DNA of 64,000 bases from Diplosphaera chodatii. Lineage: Eukaryota > Chlorophyta > Trebouxiophyceae > Prasiolales > Stichococcaceae. How positions within the stretch are numbered: position 1 is the first letter of the stretch; each line of letters starts with the position of its first letter. Both the position numbers and the translations under genes were made by a program. A model generated the notes under the pieces. The model was not told the DNA's origin, made no database searches, and worked only from the letters and a program-made list of their open reading frames with translations. Shown here one piece after another: positions 1-10,689 of the stretch. The stretch spans positions 682,001 through 746,000 of the forward strand of contig JAALGY010000042.1 of assembly GCA_032358165.1 (NCBI GenBank), given 5' to 3'.

Positions 1-590
1 AGGGCGATGTTGGGGTGCGGCGCGCACGGTATGAAGCGCGCTGGCATGCCTTCTCCGCTAAGGATGCGGCTGCGGCGGCGGCTGAGGTGGCATACGGCCA
101 GGTGCCCTGCTAGTCTGCAGCATGACCACCCTGCCGATGCGCTCAGGATGGAGGCAGCCGTAATAATGCATAGTGGGGCATCTCAGTGCCAGGGACTGAG
201 GGGCTGGTGGCTGCTGGGTAGGTACCCTGGATTGTGGACGCCGAGACTGGCGACATCCAGCCCATCGTCTTTTACGGCGTGTCAGGTAGTTGTGACGCAC
301 CTCCTCCACCAAGATATTGCCTCTGGCTGACTTCCGCTATGTTGTCACCTAAACTGATGCACCTGGGCAGCGACTGTGCTATGCACCTACCTGTCAGATG
401 CACAATGCAGTCCTCGCATCTCGCAGGCAAGGAGGAGCGGCGGAAGCGCCTGCGGCTGGAGCTCATGCGATGGCATCCCGACAAGTTTGAGGCACGCTTT
501 GGGAGGCGGCTCAAGTCGGCAGACCGCTCCAGGATCCTGGACCGTGTCAAGGGCATGTCACAGGCCCTCAACGCACTGGCGGCAGACTGA
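1..590 (+). CDS. NFKBIL1-like protein, 3' part (partial)
   Basis: C-terminal part of a gene entering from the left edge. Exons: <1-101, 222-285 and 427-590 (TGA at 588-590). Intron phases agree (0, then 1). The first exon reads ...ARYEARWHAFSAKDAAAA, the second VPWIVDAETGDIQPIVFYG, the third ...MRWHPDKFEARFGRRLKSAD. This order (charged helix, a Pro-Trp motif like the usual 'DIPWP', then a degenerate J-like RWHPDKF helix and a 'SQALN' end) matches the C terminus of the NF-kappa-B inhibitor-like 1 family, which also occurs in plants and fungi and has a likely nuclear/RNA-related role. The HPD tripeptide alone could suggest a DnaJ protein, but the surrounding sequence is not a J domain. The N terminus is outside the window. 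Confidence 0.72.
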
Positions 591-885
591 AGGGTCGCAT
601 GCAGTTTTATCTGGGCAATCCCTGCACTGTACGCTCAGAGACCAGGACGATTTTCGAATCAAGGGGTCTGGTGTAGAGCACGTAGAGTTCAAAACGTTCA
701 GCCCCTCATTGTCAGTGCACACATCTCCACAGATGCCCCTGGTGGCCGAGGCTGATACTGTTTGCCCGCCCTGGCTGCACGCTGGCCATGCCTCAGTGCA
801 TGTTGGTCGTTGGGCCAACCCCTCGTGCACACCGGGGTGCTGCCGGCAGCTGTGCTTGTGCTCGGCTGGGCTGCACACGCGCTCG

Positions 886-1984
886 TCACTCGTCGGCGCG
901 ACGCTGCGCCTCCTGCAGCAGCTGCTTCTTGCGCTCTGCCCGCTCTGCCGACTCCTCCTCCACCTGTTCATGGCATTCGAGAAGCGTTGGACGGTGCTTG
1001 GGGTCGATTGGCTTGGCGCAACAATTGTGCCAGATCATCAAGTCTCTCCTAGTGCACATGTTGATCAACTGATGCAAGGCAGCTGATGTTTTCAGCACCT
1101 CGGCCAGGAGGCGCTCCAGCTCCTCCGCCGGCATCTCGGCCAGGCGCTTGGCCATGACGGCCTCCTCGTAGTCCTCCAGCTGCTTGACGTACGTCATGTC
1201 CTGCAGTCGCATTGCCGTGACCCAGTTGCGACGGTAGCAAAAGCTAGCTGCAATCTTGTTGCAGACTACAAGATGTGAACAACGTGGCTTTTGGTGCTTA
1301 CAGCCCCCAGGTTTTGTTCTGAGCACCTTGTTGGCAACGCGGAAGATGTAGGTGGAGATGTAGCCGATGCAGATGCCAAAGAAGACGATGAGCTGCACTG
1401 CATTGCCCGCCTGCCCTGCCTCCACGCCTGCTGCCTGCACAACATAGCTAGAGGCTCCATGCCATGCCACCCGCAGGGTCCCAAGTGGCTCAGCGCCTGC
1501 TGACTGTGCATCCAGGCTGTGATGGATCTGAGGGTTGCACGCCTGTGGGCGCCGGCCAACAAAAGGGTGAGGTGGCAACAGCAGTACCTGGAGCCCGTAG
1601 TACAGAGCGAAGCCAAAGCCGATGAGGCCAGCGCCAATGAGGATGATGTCCTTGCGGGAGTACCCAAACTCGGTGTTCTTCTGCAGGGGGGCAGCAGCTG
1701 TGTGAGCACAGAGCGTGCTTGTGCTCTTGGCATGCAACGAACTTGCTGCTGATTGTCTGGACCTAATTGCTCGCTGCTGTTCGTTGGGTGTGCTGACAGG
1801 GTTGTCAGCTAGGCACGATGGCAACATGCCGCACTTGCATAGGCTTCTCATCTCCTGCGGCTGCCCGAACGCAGACTGCGCCACGCCGACTGTGCTGCCT
1901 CTGAGCTGTGCAGCCGTGCTGTCCGCTTCTTCTGCCCAGGAGTGACAGTGCTGTGCCTGCTGCGGAGCAGGTACAGCGTGTCAT
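886..1984 (-). CDS. DUF3007 plastid membrane protein
   Basis: Five exons: 1984-1835, 1680-1588, 1434-1327, 1200-1099 and 963-886, all joined in phase 0. Exon 1 encodes a transit-like peptide (Ser/Arg-rich, ending ...RRGAVCVRAAAGDEK). The mature part starts KNTEFGYSRKDIILIGAG and has two hydrophobic segments (IILIGAGLIGFGFALYYGLQ and VQLIVFFGICIGYISTYIFRV). It continues DMTYVKQLEDYEEAVMAKRL and ends with a charged helix AEVEEESAERAERKK. This two-helix plan followed by MTY-x-QLxDYExAVxxKRL is the signature of DUF3007, a small membrane protein shared by cyanobacteria and plastids. Its function is not established; it is presumably thylakoid or envelope. The start at 1984 is chosen because it gives a compact transit peptide, but ATGs at 2011 and 2032 are in frame. 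Confidence 0.8.
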
Positions 1985-2721
1985 TGCCGCGGCATGCACA
2001 AGGGACAGCATGACTGCTGCCCGCGGCAACATTGGAGTGTGCACAGTGACGGGGGAGAACCAGGGAGGAGATTTTGCAAGCAGTATGTAGTGAGTTCGTG
2101 GCCACTGACCTGCATGCGTGCTGCAGCTGCGAGGTCTGCCTGCAACCACACTGACGGCATGGCCGGCATGCAATGCATGGGCAGTCTGCCTGCAGCTGAG
2201 GCGGCATTGCGCTGGCTTGCACTCAGTCGCAGCAACGCCACGAGCATGCGACAGCATGATGAGCGTCAGTGTACGTCCTTCAGGCAAGCTATCAATTCAA
2301 CACGTTGGCAGGGATTGCCAACTTTCTTTGCTAGCAGTTCACACGGGCCGAGCTTTCATACGCAAGCGGTGAAGCAGCAAGGAGCTCCTGAGCGACTCAA
2401 CGGCGTGTGCGAATGTTGATGAATGCGGTGCAGGTGTGCATGAAAATTGCATCGATGGCCATGAGATCTTCCTCGGTCCCGCCACTTGCAAAATGCAAGC
2501 AATGGTGCATTTGCAACACATGAAGCACATCGCTGGGCACAACAGCGACAGGTGTTGATACTGTTGTGCTGTCGATCAGTTCGGCCGGGCGTCGGCATTC
2601 CATTCAGGACCGCTGTGTACACAGCGGGCCTGCGCCCTCATGCATGCTGGCGATGGTGCAGCGCTAGCAGTGATTTATGGCAGGCGGCAACTGGCGCCTC
2701 ACAGTCAGGACCTGGCTGCAG
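1985..2721. promoter_or_regulatory. shared 5' region of divergent DUF3007 and PLGG1 genes
   Basis: About 0.7 kb between the first exon of the minus-strand DUF3007 gene and the first PLGG1 exon that can be recognised by homology. It must hold the PLGG1 transit-peptide exon(s). A candidate is the plus-strand reading from ATG 2256, which gives MMSVSVRPSGKLSIQH and reaches a possible donor at 2369, but it could not be linked to the next exon in phase. Both products are plastid membrane proteins, so a bidirectional promoter is plausible. No TATA box was identified with confidence. Confidence 0.4.
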
Positions 2722-5442
2722 CTGATGGGCGGCGTTGCGACGCTGCTGGCTGCTGATCATCTATGCCAGGCAGCATGCGCCGCTGCCGGGATCCGCTTTC
2801 CGCCTGCTCTCATTGGTGATCGACCTTGTAAGATGGTCTCATGATGATCCACAGCATCTTCCAGGTCCCGAAAGCAGTTGATCGCATGCTCATGAATTGA
2901 GGCATGAAGTAGATCTTTTATGCTGTGCGGCAGGCATGTTTGTGCTGTTGAGTGGGATGGCGGTGTGGGAGGACGCCGGGGAGCAGCTGTGCGACTGGTT
3001 TGCGCCAGCGCTCGACTGGATCCAGCGCTGGATGGCACTGTTCTATGCGCCATTCCTCGTTGCGCTGCCAGCCAATGCCGCCAGTCTCATAGGTTAGCGC
3101 CTCAGTGATCATTTGATCAGGCAATCTGATCCAGTGGTCATTTGAGGACCAGGATGCCGTTGCTGCATGAGCAGCCTTCATTGCAACGGCTGCAATGCAG
3201 TCTGTCTGCCATGCAGGCCCGCAGCTGCCGCAGATCCTGCTGCTGCTGGCGGGAGGGGTTGCGCTCAGCATGGCCTCAACAGGACAGGTGGTGCAGGTGA
3301 CCATCGTCCACACGGTCAGAAGCATCGCTCCGATGTTGCATACCTGCCGTGGATTCCCGTGCACATTGCGCATATCTGGTAAGCATAGTCATTCACTGCC
3401 TCCTGCAGCTTATCCAGCGGCGCTGGAGCAGTCAGCCGGGAAGGAAGGGGGAGGACGCAGAGGAAGCACCCGCGCTGCACTTGCCGCGGTCGCTCTCCCA
3501 GGACTTCAGCGCTGTTGCGGCGGCGCCGCCAGCAAAGCACGTGTCCTACGGCACCGTCGCAGCAGTCTGGGGTGGGAAATGGGAGATGATGGCAGTCCCG
3601 GCTGTCGAGCAGATGCCAACAAATCACCCGGCAGCAGATTGACCAGTGCCCCTGCCGCATGCTCAGACCCATGCCCTTCTGATTTGATTGTCCTCACGCC
3701 AGCGGCCTTTCATGTTGGTCACACAGGGCTTGTAACAGCAGGAGGCTTTGCAGCGCTGGCCGCAGGCCCCCGCAATACATATATAGCACAGTGCGCAGCG
3801 GCCTTCATGCTCGGCGCCACCGTGCTCAGCTACATTGCAGGGGCTGCTCTGCCCCAGAAGGTGGGTCGGCTGCCTGCGCGTTGCTGTTGAGTGCAATTTC
3901 CGTGTCAAGCATGAAGAGTCGCATGTCGCCAACTTTGACACATGTCCAGCATCCCGAACAGTAGGGTATGCGGCAAGGCACACAGATGAGAACTGTACTT
4001 TGATACACATGCAGGTGCACAACTATGTGCACCCGGTCATCTTCTGCGGCGTGGGCGCCAACGCTGCTGCCATGGCACTGGCAGCCATCCTGCAGCAGCC
4101 ACACGCCGATGTGCTGCGCAGCTACATGTCCAGGGTGAGCCGCTGGTGTGGTGACGAGCCAGTACGGCACAACTGGCTGTTGTTTGTTAGAGTGAGAGGT
4201 AGAGCCCTGAGAGAGTGTCATCAGCTTGGTATGCCATATGCATTTGTGCCCTGGATCTTGGAACAGGGTGGCGGAGGCAGCTGGCTGCTCAAGTTCTTGG
4301 GCGTGATCATCCTCAGCTTTGGCTTCCGGCTGTTTGAGCGGCGGCGGCTCATCTGGCGCCACGCCGCCGCCATACTGGGCGGCGTCGCCTTTGCAGTGGT
4401 TTCTTCTTTGTTCGTGACGGCCCTGGCCGCAAGGCTGCTGCAGCTGCCAGCAGGTGGGGCGAGAAGCATGCGGCTTGCTAGCCAGTCATATATTTGCTGC
4501 TGATCAGAGTCAGCTCCATCAAACCCTTACCAGCGCAAGGCTGCACGAATACTGCAAACCTACAGCTCCCTACTGTCATTGCGCTGACTTGTCATGCGGG
4601 GCATCGCTGTGTGCAGAGGTGGCAAGGGCGCTGGTGCCGCGGTCAGTCACGGCGGCGCTGGCGCTGCCCATCGCAGAGAGCCTGAATGCGCCGCTGGCCG
4701 TCACAGCCGCAGCTGTCGTGTGCACAGGTGCTGTGCTGTGCTGTGCTGTGCTGTGCGACATGGCCACGATCTCAGACCGCTGACGCTGCCCGCAACTGTC
4801 AGCCGACTCATAATCAGAGCTCAGCGGCTGCTGGAATGTAGGCGTGTGGTACGTACACCTTGTCGCCATCCACCGCAGGCACCCTGGGAGCGGCGATGGC
4901 CCGGCTGCTGCTGGACCGCACGGGCTGCAGCGAGCCGTTGGCGCGCGGGGTGGCGGCGGCCTCCGCTGCACACGGCATGGCAACGGCGGCCCTGGGCAGC
5001 GCGGAGCCCGAGGTGTGTGGCTGGTTGCATCACCATGCTGCTCGATTGCTGCTTGCTCGTGAGGTGCCTGTGAATCGCGGGCGTTCTGTGGGTTGACAGT
5101 GAGTGATTGGCTTTGATGGCAACTGTGGCAAGCTCAATCTTGGCGACAGCTGGGCCTGTGCTTCTGCTTGCACATGCTGGCTGATCGTGCACTGCGCCAG
5201 GCTGCACAACTTGGCGTGCACTCAGCACTGGGTGCACCAAGGACCACTATGTCTTGCCTTGCGGGCACCCGCAGGATATCGGAGGCTGCCAGGACTGGTA
5301 TGCACTGTATAAATTGGCCGTCTGGGGTGCTTTGCAGGCACTACCATTCGCGGCGCTGGCGTACGCCCTGGCAGGCATCATGGCGACGCTGCTGTGTGCG
5401 CTGCCGCCAGTGCGGCTGCTGCTGCTGGGCATCACCGGCTGA
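2722..5442 (+). CDS. PLGG1: plastidic glycolate/glycerate translocator PLGG1 (LrgB-type)
   Basis: Exons: 2722-2815, 2934-3092, 3217-3296, 3409-3571, 3727-3860, 4015-4134, 4267-4453, 4617-4727, 4879-5012 and 5338-5442; every junction is phase-consistent. PLGG1 exchanges glycolate and glycerate across the plastid inner envelope in photorespiration. The N-terminal LrgA-like half reads FPPALIGMFVLLSGMAV then WIQRWMALFYAPFLVALP, and is followed by a hydrophilic linker (exon 3409-3571). The LrgB half has HPVIFCGVGANAAAM, PRSVTAALALPIAES, GTLGAAMARLLL and AHGMATAALGSAEPE, matching plant PLGG1. Around ten hydrophobic segments are visible. The transit peptide and first helix lie in upstream exon(s) that were not resolved. 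A pentanucleotide repeat occupies the start of the 4728-4878 intron. Confidence 0.9.
4728..4756 (+). repeat. GTGCT pentanucleotide microsatellite at a splice donor
   Basis: Nearly six perfect copies of GTGCT (29 bases) start at the first base of the PLGG1 intron after 4727. Each copy offers an identical GTGCTG donor. Using a downstream copy would add 5 nt per repeat and shift the frame. Confidence 0.9.
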
Positions 5443-5861
5443 GCCGATGTCCCTGTAAAATACTTCTGGTATTGCTCCGACTTGCAGTAGTTTGACAAGC
5501 TCACCGTGAGATTACCAAATGTTGACATTGTACCTTGCCATCAGAGCGGACTGCATTGGACTTGACTGGTAGATTGTTTGTCTGGCGGTGAATGAGGTGT
5601 GCACAGTAGACTGGCTTGGTGCCTCGTGTAGCACGCATCTAGCTTCACCCTGTGCAACAGGTGCTGTTTAGCCATGAGTGGTGCTTTGCTGCTGGAGACC
5701 GCTTGCTTGAGGATTAGCATTGTGGCACCGTACCAACGTGGCAGTGTGTCCTAGTCACATCCTCCAGTGGATTCTCCCGAACAGCATCAGCATCAAGGTC
5801 GCCCTGTGTCTCACCACCGGCGGGCTGGGGCCTGCTGCGGCCTATCCTATGCAGCCGTAGG
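5443..5861. other. intergenic between convergent PLGG1 and ZNF830-like genes
   Basis: 3' flanks of two convergent genes. A TGTAA pentamer lies just after the PLGG1 stop, near 5454. Nothing else was recognised. Confidence 0.5.
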
Positions 5862-8800
5862 TCAAAAGGCCTTTGCCCGCCAGTCCAGCTGCGCCGCCTC
5901 CTCATCATTCGAATCATCCTCGTCATCATCCGACTCCACCTCAGCATCTGCCTGTGCGGTCCTCTGCCGCTTGCGCTGTTGCTGCTGCTGCCGCTCCTGC
6001 ATTGCATATCAACTTCACCATTTGTGACCTTCACAGCAGTCACATCTCATCAAAGCCTGCTCAACCATTGCGTTCACCAACGCATCGCCGTGGCTGTGTC
6101 GCACCAAAGTGTCACTGGCAAGTACTGCCTACGAGAAGACTTCCGTCCACACCAGGCATGTGCGTTCACCTGCGCCTGCTGCTGCGCGGCGGCGGCCACG
6201 ATGGCGTCCACTGACACCAGGGCCTCGGCCTCGGGCTCTAGGTCCACCGCGGGCATCGCGGGGCTGGCTGCCGCCGCCGCTGCAGGGCCGCCCGAGGGCC
6301 CGGCCGCCGCCGAGGCCGCCGCTGCGGGGCTGCTGGCGGATGGGCTGTCCAATGACGGCGGGGCCGCCGCTGCCGAGCTGCCGGACGGCTCCGCCTCGCT
6401 GATGGTGACGGTTCCCGGGGGCGCGCCCGCCGCCGCGGCCCGGGCCGCCGCCTTGCGCTGCCGCAGCGCCTCGATGCGCGCCAGCCGCTGCCTGCAGTTG
6501 CAGTCGCGGGCGATGTGAGGGCCATGATTACTAAATATTGGAACTGATGGCGCAGCAGCAGCCTTGCAGCAGCAGCCAGAGTGCCTACAACCTGAGGTGC
6601 CATGGCAGCCACTCCCATGCTGCTGCCAGACAGCCAGGCCGCAGATGGGCCATGCCACAGTGCGCACGCATAGAGCTGTGTTCTAGCTGTACAGTAGAAA
6701 CTCTCTGCAGCAGCCGGCCCAGATGGCAAGGCAGTGCTCGCTGTCGGCAGCCGGCCCCACCTCTGCTCGAAGGCCTCCCGGTCGCCGCGCTCCGCCGCAA
6801 AGCGCTCCGCCTCGGCCTGCTCCACCTCCTCCGCCGCCCGAACGTCCCCCTCCACCGACTTCATAAAGTCCGCCATCTGCGTGCGAGAGCAAAACCATAG
6901 ATGTCACGGTCGATAATGCTGATGCCCTGAGTATGTGCAAAGCTCGTGTTGGTGTCTTCAGTGGCATGCATGGGTGCATTGCACGCATCCGTTACGATGC
7001 ACTCTGTCAGCCACCGGCCCTGCTGTGCCAGCCTCGCGGCACGGCCAACCCAAACTCCCGCGGACCTGCTCCTCGGCGGTTTTGGGCTTCTTGGGCGGCG
7101 GCTCGCCGCGCGCCTTGGCGCCCTCCGTCGAGTTCGCAAAGAAGTCCTGCAGTTCCACAGTGCTTCGGGCTTGAGGCGGAGGCAGGCTGCCGGCAGCAGA
7201 GTCTGCGAGCAGTGCGCGGCGTTGCACAAGGGTCCTCCTTCCTTGGGGCCACCCTGCAATGCTGGCATGTGTCTGCAGGATTGCATACTTTCACAGACCG
7301 TGGATGCTCGGTTGGCCCAGTCTTACAAGTACCAGTAACATGCTGCCAGCAGCTCAGCTCACCTTGGGCAGGGGGCCGCCTGACTCGGCCGGCGCCGCGC
7401 CCTGCTCCACTGCGGCACCGGCGCCGCCAGACTGCCCAGTGGCTGCTCCAGTATGTGCTGCTGCTGCAGCAGGCTGGGCTGCAGGTCCCGCTGCCGCTGC
7501 CGCCTTTGGCTGGCTCATGGCGGTATCGCGCATGGCGGCAACATTACGGGCAGTGGCGTGCACCCCCCGACCACCTGAACTGCTGCGGTGGCCTGTGAGA
7601 TGTTCACACTTCGTCAAGACTGGCAGCTTACCAGTGCAGCTGGCATGGCGCTAAGTGGTCACTAAGTTGGGAACACCACAGCAGCCAGTGCTTCGCAGCA
7701 AGCCAATCCCACAAAACACCCAATTCACATAGCTGTAGTACACAGCAGGATGCTCCGCATCAACCTGGTGAGCTCCTTATGCGAGAGCACAGGTGAATGA
7801 TCAGATGCATCGTGCTGTGGCTCGTGCACACACATGGCGCGGAGCTTGACGGCCTTGGCTTCACATCTCATGAACCTCAACCTGCAGTGCTCACCCAGCA
7901 CGCCGCCGCTGTCGCTGCTGGAGGCACGCGGCGGCGTCCCGGCCCGCACCGACTCGAAGAAGCCCGGCGGCAGGTCCGCTGCCGGCCCGACATCCACCTG
8001 CGCGGACACAGCGCGGTGAGGTCCGGCTGTGAGGCCGCGGCCGGCGCCAGCACCTGTCCTGCTGCCACACATGCTGCAGCGCAGACGCCACTCCTGGAGG
8101 AGCTGCATGTCTCCAGCACGGAGGGTCTCGATGGCGGCGCACCTCGCTGACTGGCATGTCGCGAGCGCCATGGATGCCGTTGGCGGCGCTGGGTGACCCA
8201 GGAGCGGCGGCGCCGTCAAAGAAGCCCGACGGCAGCCCGCCACCACTGCATGCCCGCATTGACAAGCATCAGGGCAGGTACGCGCAGTCCTACCATGGGA
8301 GCTCAAACAGCATCCAGCAGTGCCAGCAACCAGGCTCATCAGTGTTTGCTGCCGCTTTGGGAGAGCGTTGGCGATCACAGCTGTGCTTGCTCTGCTGTCC
8401 AGTTGGCCTGCCTGGGGGTCGCGGCTGGATGAGCATGCCGTGCGTGGCTGTCGTGCGTGTGCGCTGCATGGGGTGCGGCTGCACGCGGGCTGCCTGGCGC
8501 CGGTGAGGAGCCCTGCAGAGCCACAGTCAACAGACTTGAGACGTTGAGGCGACAGCCGACTGGGTGGATCTGGGGTGCATGATGACACAGCTGACGATTC
8601 TTCACGGTCGCTCACTCCGGGCGGGCGGGGCGGCGGCGGCGGCATGCGCCTGTCCGGCTCCGGCTGCGCTGGCCGCGGCGCCGCGGGTGCAGCAGCTGGC
8701 GGGGCCGACGCAGGGGCTGGTGCGGGCACAGCTGCCGGCCTGGGCTTCGGTGCAGCCGCGGCAGCGGCGGCCTTCTGCGCCCGCAGAGCCCGCAGCTGCT

Positions 8801-8987
8801 CCCTCGTCTACAGCAAGAACGCTCTGACATGTTGATGTAAATAGCCAGATGTCGTCCGCATTTCATGCGACATTCCACATTTGCACGCATGCCTTGATCG
8901 CAGCAACGCTGTACTGATTGATCCCACCGGCGCGGTGGTTCCCCTCTGCGCCTTCGCCGCGGCGAACATGGCCTTGAGGTCTGACAT
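5862..8987 (-). CDS. ZNF830/CCDC16-like nuclear protein
   Basis: Exons: 8987-8928, 8807-8616, one unresolved exon between 8615 and 8246, 8245-8143, 7997-7895, 7592-7363, 7146-7066, 6876-6761, 6491-6170 and 5996-5862. The start reads MSDLKAMFAAAKAQRG, followed by TREQLRALRAQKAAAA and a Pro/Ala-rich stretch. Two copies of the LPxGFF motif (LPSGFFDG, LPPGFFES) and a DFFAN motif come next, then KKPKTAEEQ. MADFMKSVEGDVRAAEEVEQ and a charged helix lead to an acidic tail ending DWRAKAF. Repeated LP-x-GFFD and a terminal acidic-DWRA segment are typical of the ZNF830 family (DNA-damage/splicing-linked in animals, stress-linked in plants). The family's C2H2 zinc finger was not found; it may lie in the unresolved exon or be lost. 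Alanine tracts are unusually long. Confidence 0.6.
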
Positions 8988-9600
8988 GACTTGGTTTGCC
9001 TTTGCTGCGCACGGTCACACTTTCCGCCTCACCCCTTATGAACAGTAGTCTGCTCTGGCGGCAATGCCAGCGTCTTGCGACCCAGCTAGAATTGCGCTGA
9101 TTAGCACTGATTGGCAGTGCTGTCAGGCGCAATGTGCAGGCTTCCAAGGGGTGGCACTGGTGGAGCTCCGATAGCGATCTGTGGCGTCCTGATGCACCGA
9201 AATACAGCTGCGGCTGCCCAGGGTCTGTACTATTGAGGTTCTTGGATTGCAAATCTGTTATGTGTGCTGCAGTCAGAACTGCCCGACGGAAGCCACTCCT
9301 GCTGGCCATGCCCTCGGCACTTCGACAGCCAATCTGAGTAGGCTCGGGGCCAGGGTTTTAGGCTGGTCGCAGGGACGCAGGCGAGTGGAAGTCGGTCACG
9401 TTCTTGCACAAACTGTTCGTTGCTTGCACCTGAGCAGCACTTTGCATTTGCAACCTCGCAACCGGTGGACCTGACAGGAGTTTAACGTTGAGCGCTTCAC
9501 TAGGTACAGCTGTGACCAGCAGGCCAGTGGAGCGACTTGCACCGGCAGCGGCGCGCACAAACCTTCTGCACTACACACAAGCCAGGGGCGTCGCGACACG
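8988..9600. promoter_or_regulatory. intergenic between divergent ZNF830-like and ISCU genes
   Basis: About 0.6 kb holding the 5' flanks of both genes. The start of the ISCU reading frame is the ATG at 9601. No further genes or defined motifs were recognised. Confidence 0.5.
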
Positions 9601-10134
9601 ATGGCCATGTCGGCACTGCGCAATGCACTGGCTCGCTCAGTGGCGCCGGCGCAGCGTGCGACGCTTGCCAGCGCGAGCACAATGCCGAAGCGCTGCTACC
9701 ACGAGAATGTTGTGGACCACTACGACAACCCTCGCAACGTGGGCTCCTTCAACAAGAACGACGAGGACGTGGGCACTGGGCTGGTGGGCGCGCCCGCCTG
9801 CGGAGACGTGATGAAGCTGCAGCTGCGGGTGGATGATGATGGCCGCATCGTGGAGTCGTGCTTCAAGACGTTTGGCTGCGGCTCAGCCATCGCCAGCAGC
9901 AGTGTGGCCACAGAGTGGGTCAAGGGCAAGATGATCGATGAGGTGCTGACCATCAAGAACTCGGACATCGCCAAGCACCTCTCGCTACCTCCTGTCAAGC
10001 TCCATTGCTCCATGTTGGCAGAGGACGCCATCAAGGCTGCGGTCAAGGACTACCAGAAGAAGCGGGCAGCTGGCCAGTCTCCGCAGGCCGCCATGGCAGA
10101 GGTGCGGCAGGAGCAGCAGGCCGCGACTGCTTGA
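9601..10134 (+). CDS. ISCU: mitochondrial iron-sulfur cluster scaffold ISCU
   Basis: Intronless 177-residue ORF starting ATGGCCATG. Residues 1-30 form a basic, Ser/Ala-rich presequence (SALRNALARSVAPAQRATLA), as expected for mitochondrial import. The NifU_N fold follows: YHENVVDHYDNPRNVGSF at 33-50, then the three cluster ligands Cys67 (GAPACGD), Cys93 (TFGCGSA) and Cys136 (KLHCSML), plus Asp69. The LPPVK motif at 129-133, which HSP70-type chaperones (HscA/SSQ1) bind, is intact. It assembles [2Fe-2S] clusters on sulfur from the NFS1 desulfurase. The C terminus carries a short Ala/Gln tail. All functional residues are present, so it is probably active. Confidence 0.97.
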   Translation: MAMSALRNALARSVAPAQRATLASASTMPKRCYHENVVDHYDNPRNVGSFNKNDEDVGTGLVGAPACGDVMKLQLRVDDDGRIVESCFKTFGCGSAIASSSVATEWVKGKMIDEVLTIKNSDIAKHLSLPPVKLHCSMLAEDAIKAAVKDYQKKRAAGQSPQAAMAEVRQEQQAATA

Positions 10135-10689
10135 GCACAGCTGGCAGGCATTCCGGGAGATATACCCGGCGACACGGGTTCAGGCTGCCTCTGCACCAGC
10201 TCAATTCTCGGGGGAAAACAGTTTGGCCTGATTGTGCCAACGTGGGAGAAACTGCTGATGCTGTGCCGTGTTGACGTTTTGCTCTTCCAAGGAGTACCTC
10301 TGTGACTGTGTGTCCAGTCCTGTACATTGGCTTCGCTTCATGTAAACAACAGTGTGCTCAGATCAATGCCGCTGATTGTCACCAAGTGCAAGCACGTCCC
10401 GTACACTGCCAGCTCATGATCTCGTTGTGCACAACTAGAGGACAAGACGACAAGTTTGCAGACAAGGGTGCGGCAGCGCTGATAGACTGGCAGAGCCTCG
10501 TGTGGTCCTGTTCTGTGTTGCCTTGGCGGAAGCTACCAACCGTGCCGTGACGGTGGTCTGCAACACCTGTGATCCTAGGTGTCCAGCCAAGCCTACGTGG
10601 GGGGCCCGGCTACATTTAGCCTTCTGCTGCTTGTTATCCTCAACACCGTAGTCAGCGTGCGCTAGTGGGCCCATTGCAGCAGCTGAGAC
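10135..10689. other. intergenic ISCU-BTB
   Basis: ISCU 3' UTR, with a TGTAA signal at 10341-10345, followed by the 5' region of the BTB gene. No other ORF has support. Confidence 0.5.
10341..10345 (+). promoter_or_regulatory. TGTAA polyadenylation signal of ISCU
   Basis: TGTAA about 207 nt after the ISCU stop. This pentamer is the usual green-algal poly(A) signal. Confidence 0.55.

Noticed and set aside
427..590. DnaJ domain suggested by the HPD tripeptide
   Set aside because: The flanking helices fit the NFKBIL1 C terminus and lack J-domain helix II/III spacing.
8320..8547. Plus-strand Cys/His cluster resembling a zinc finger (CRACALHGVRLHAGC)
   Set aside because: It is on the wrong strand for the ZNF830-like gene and has no splice context.
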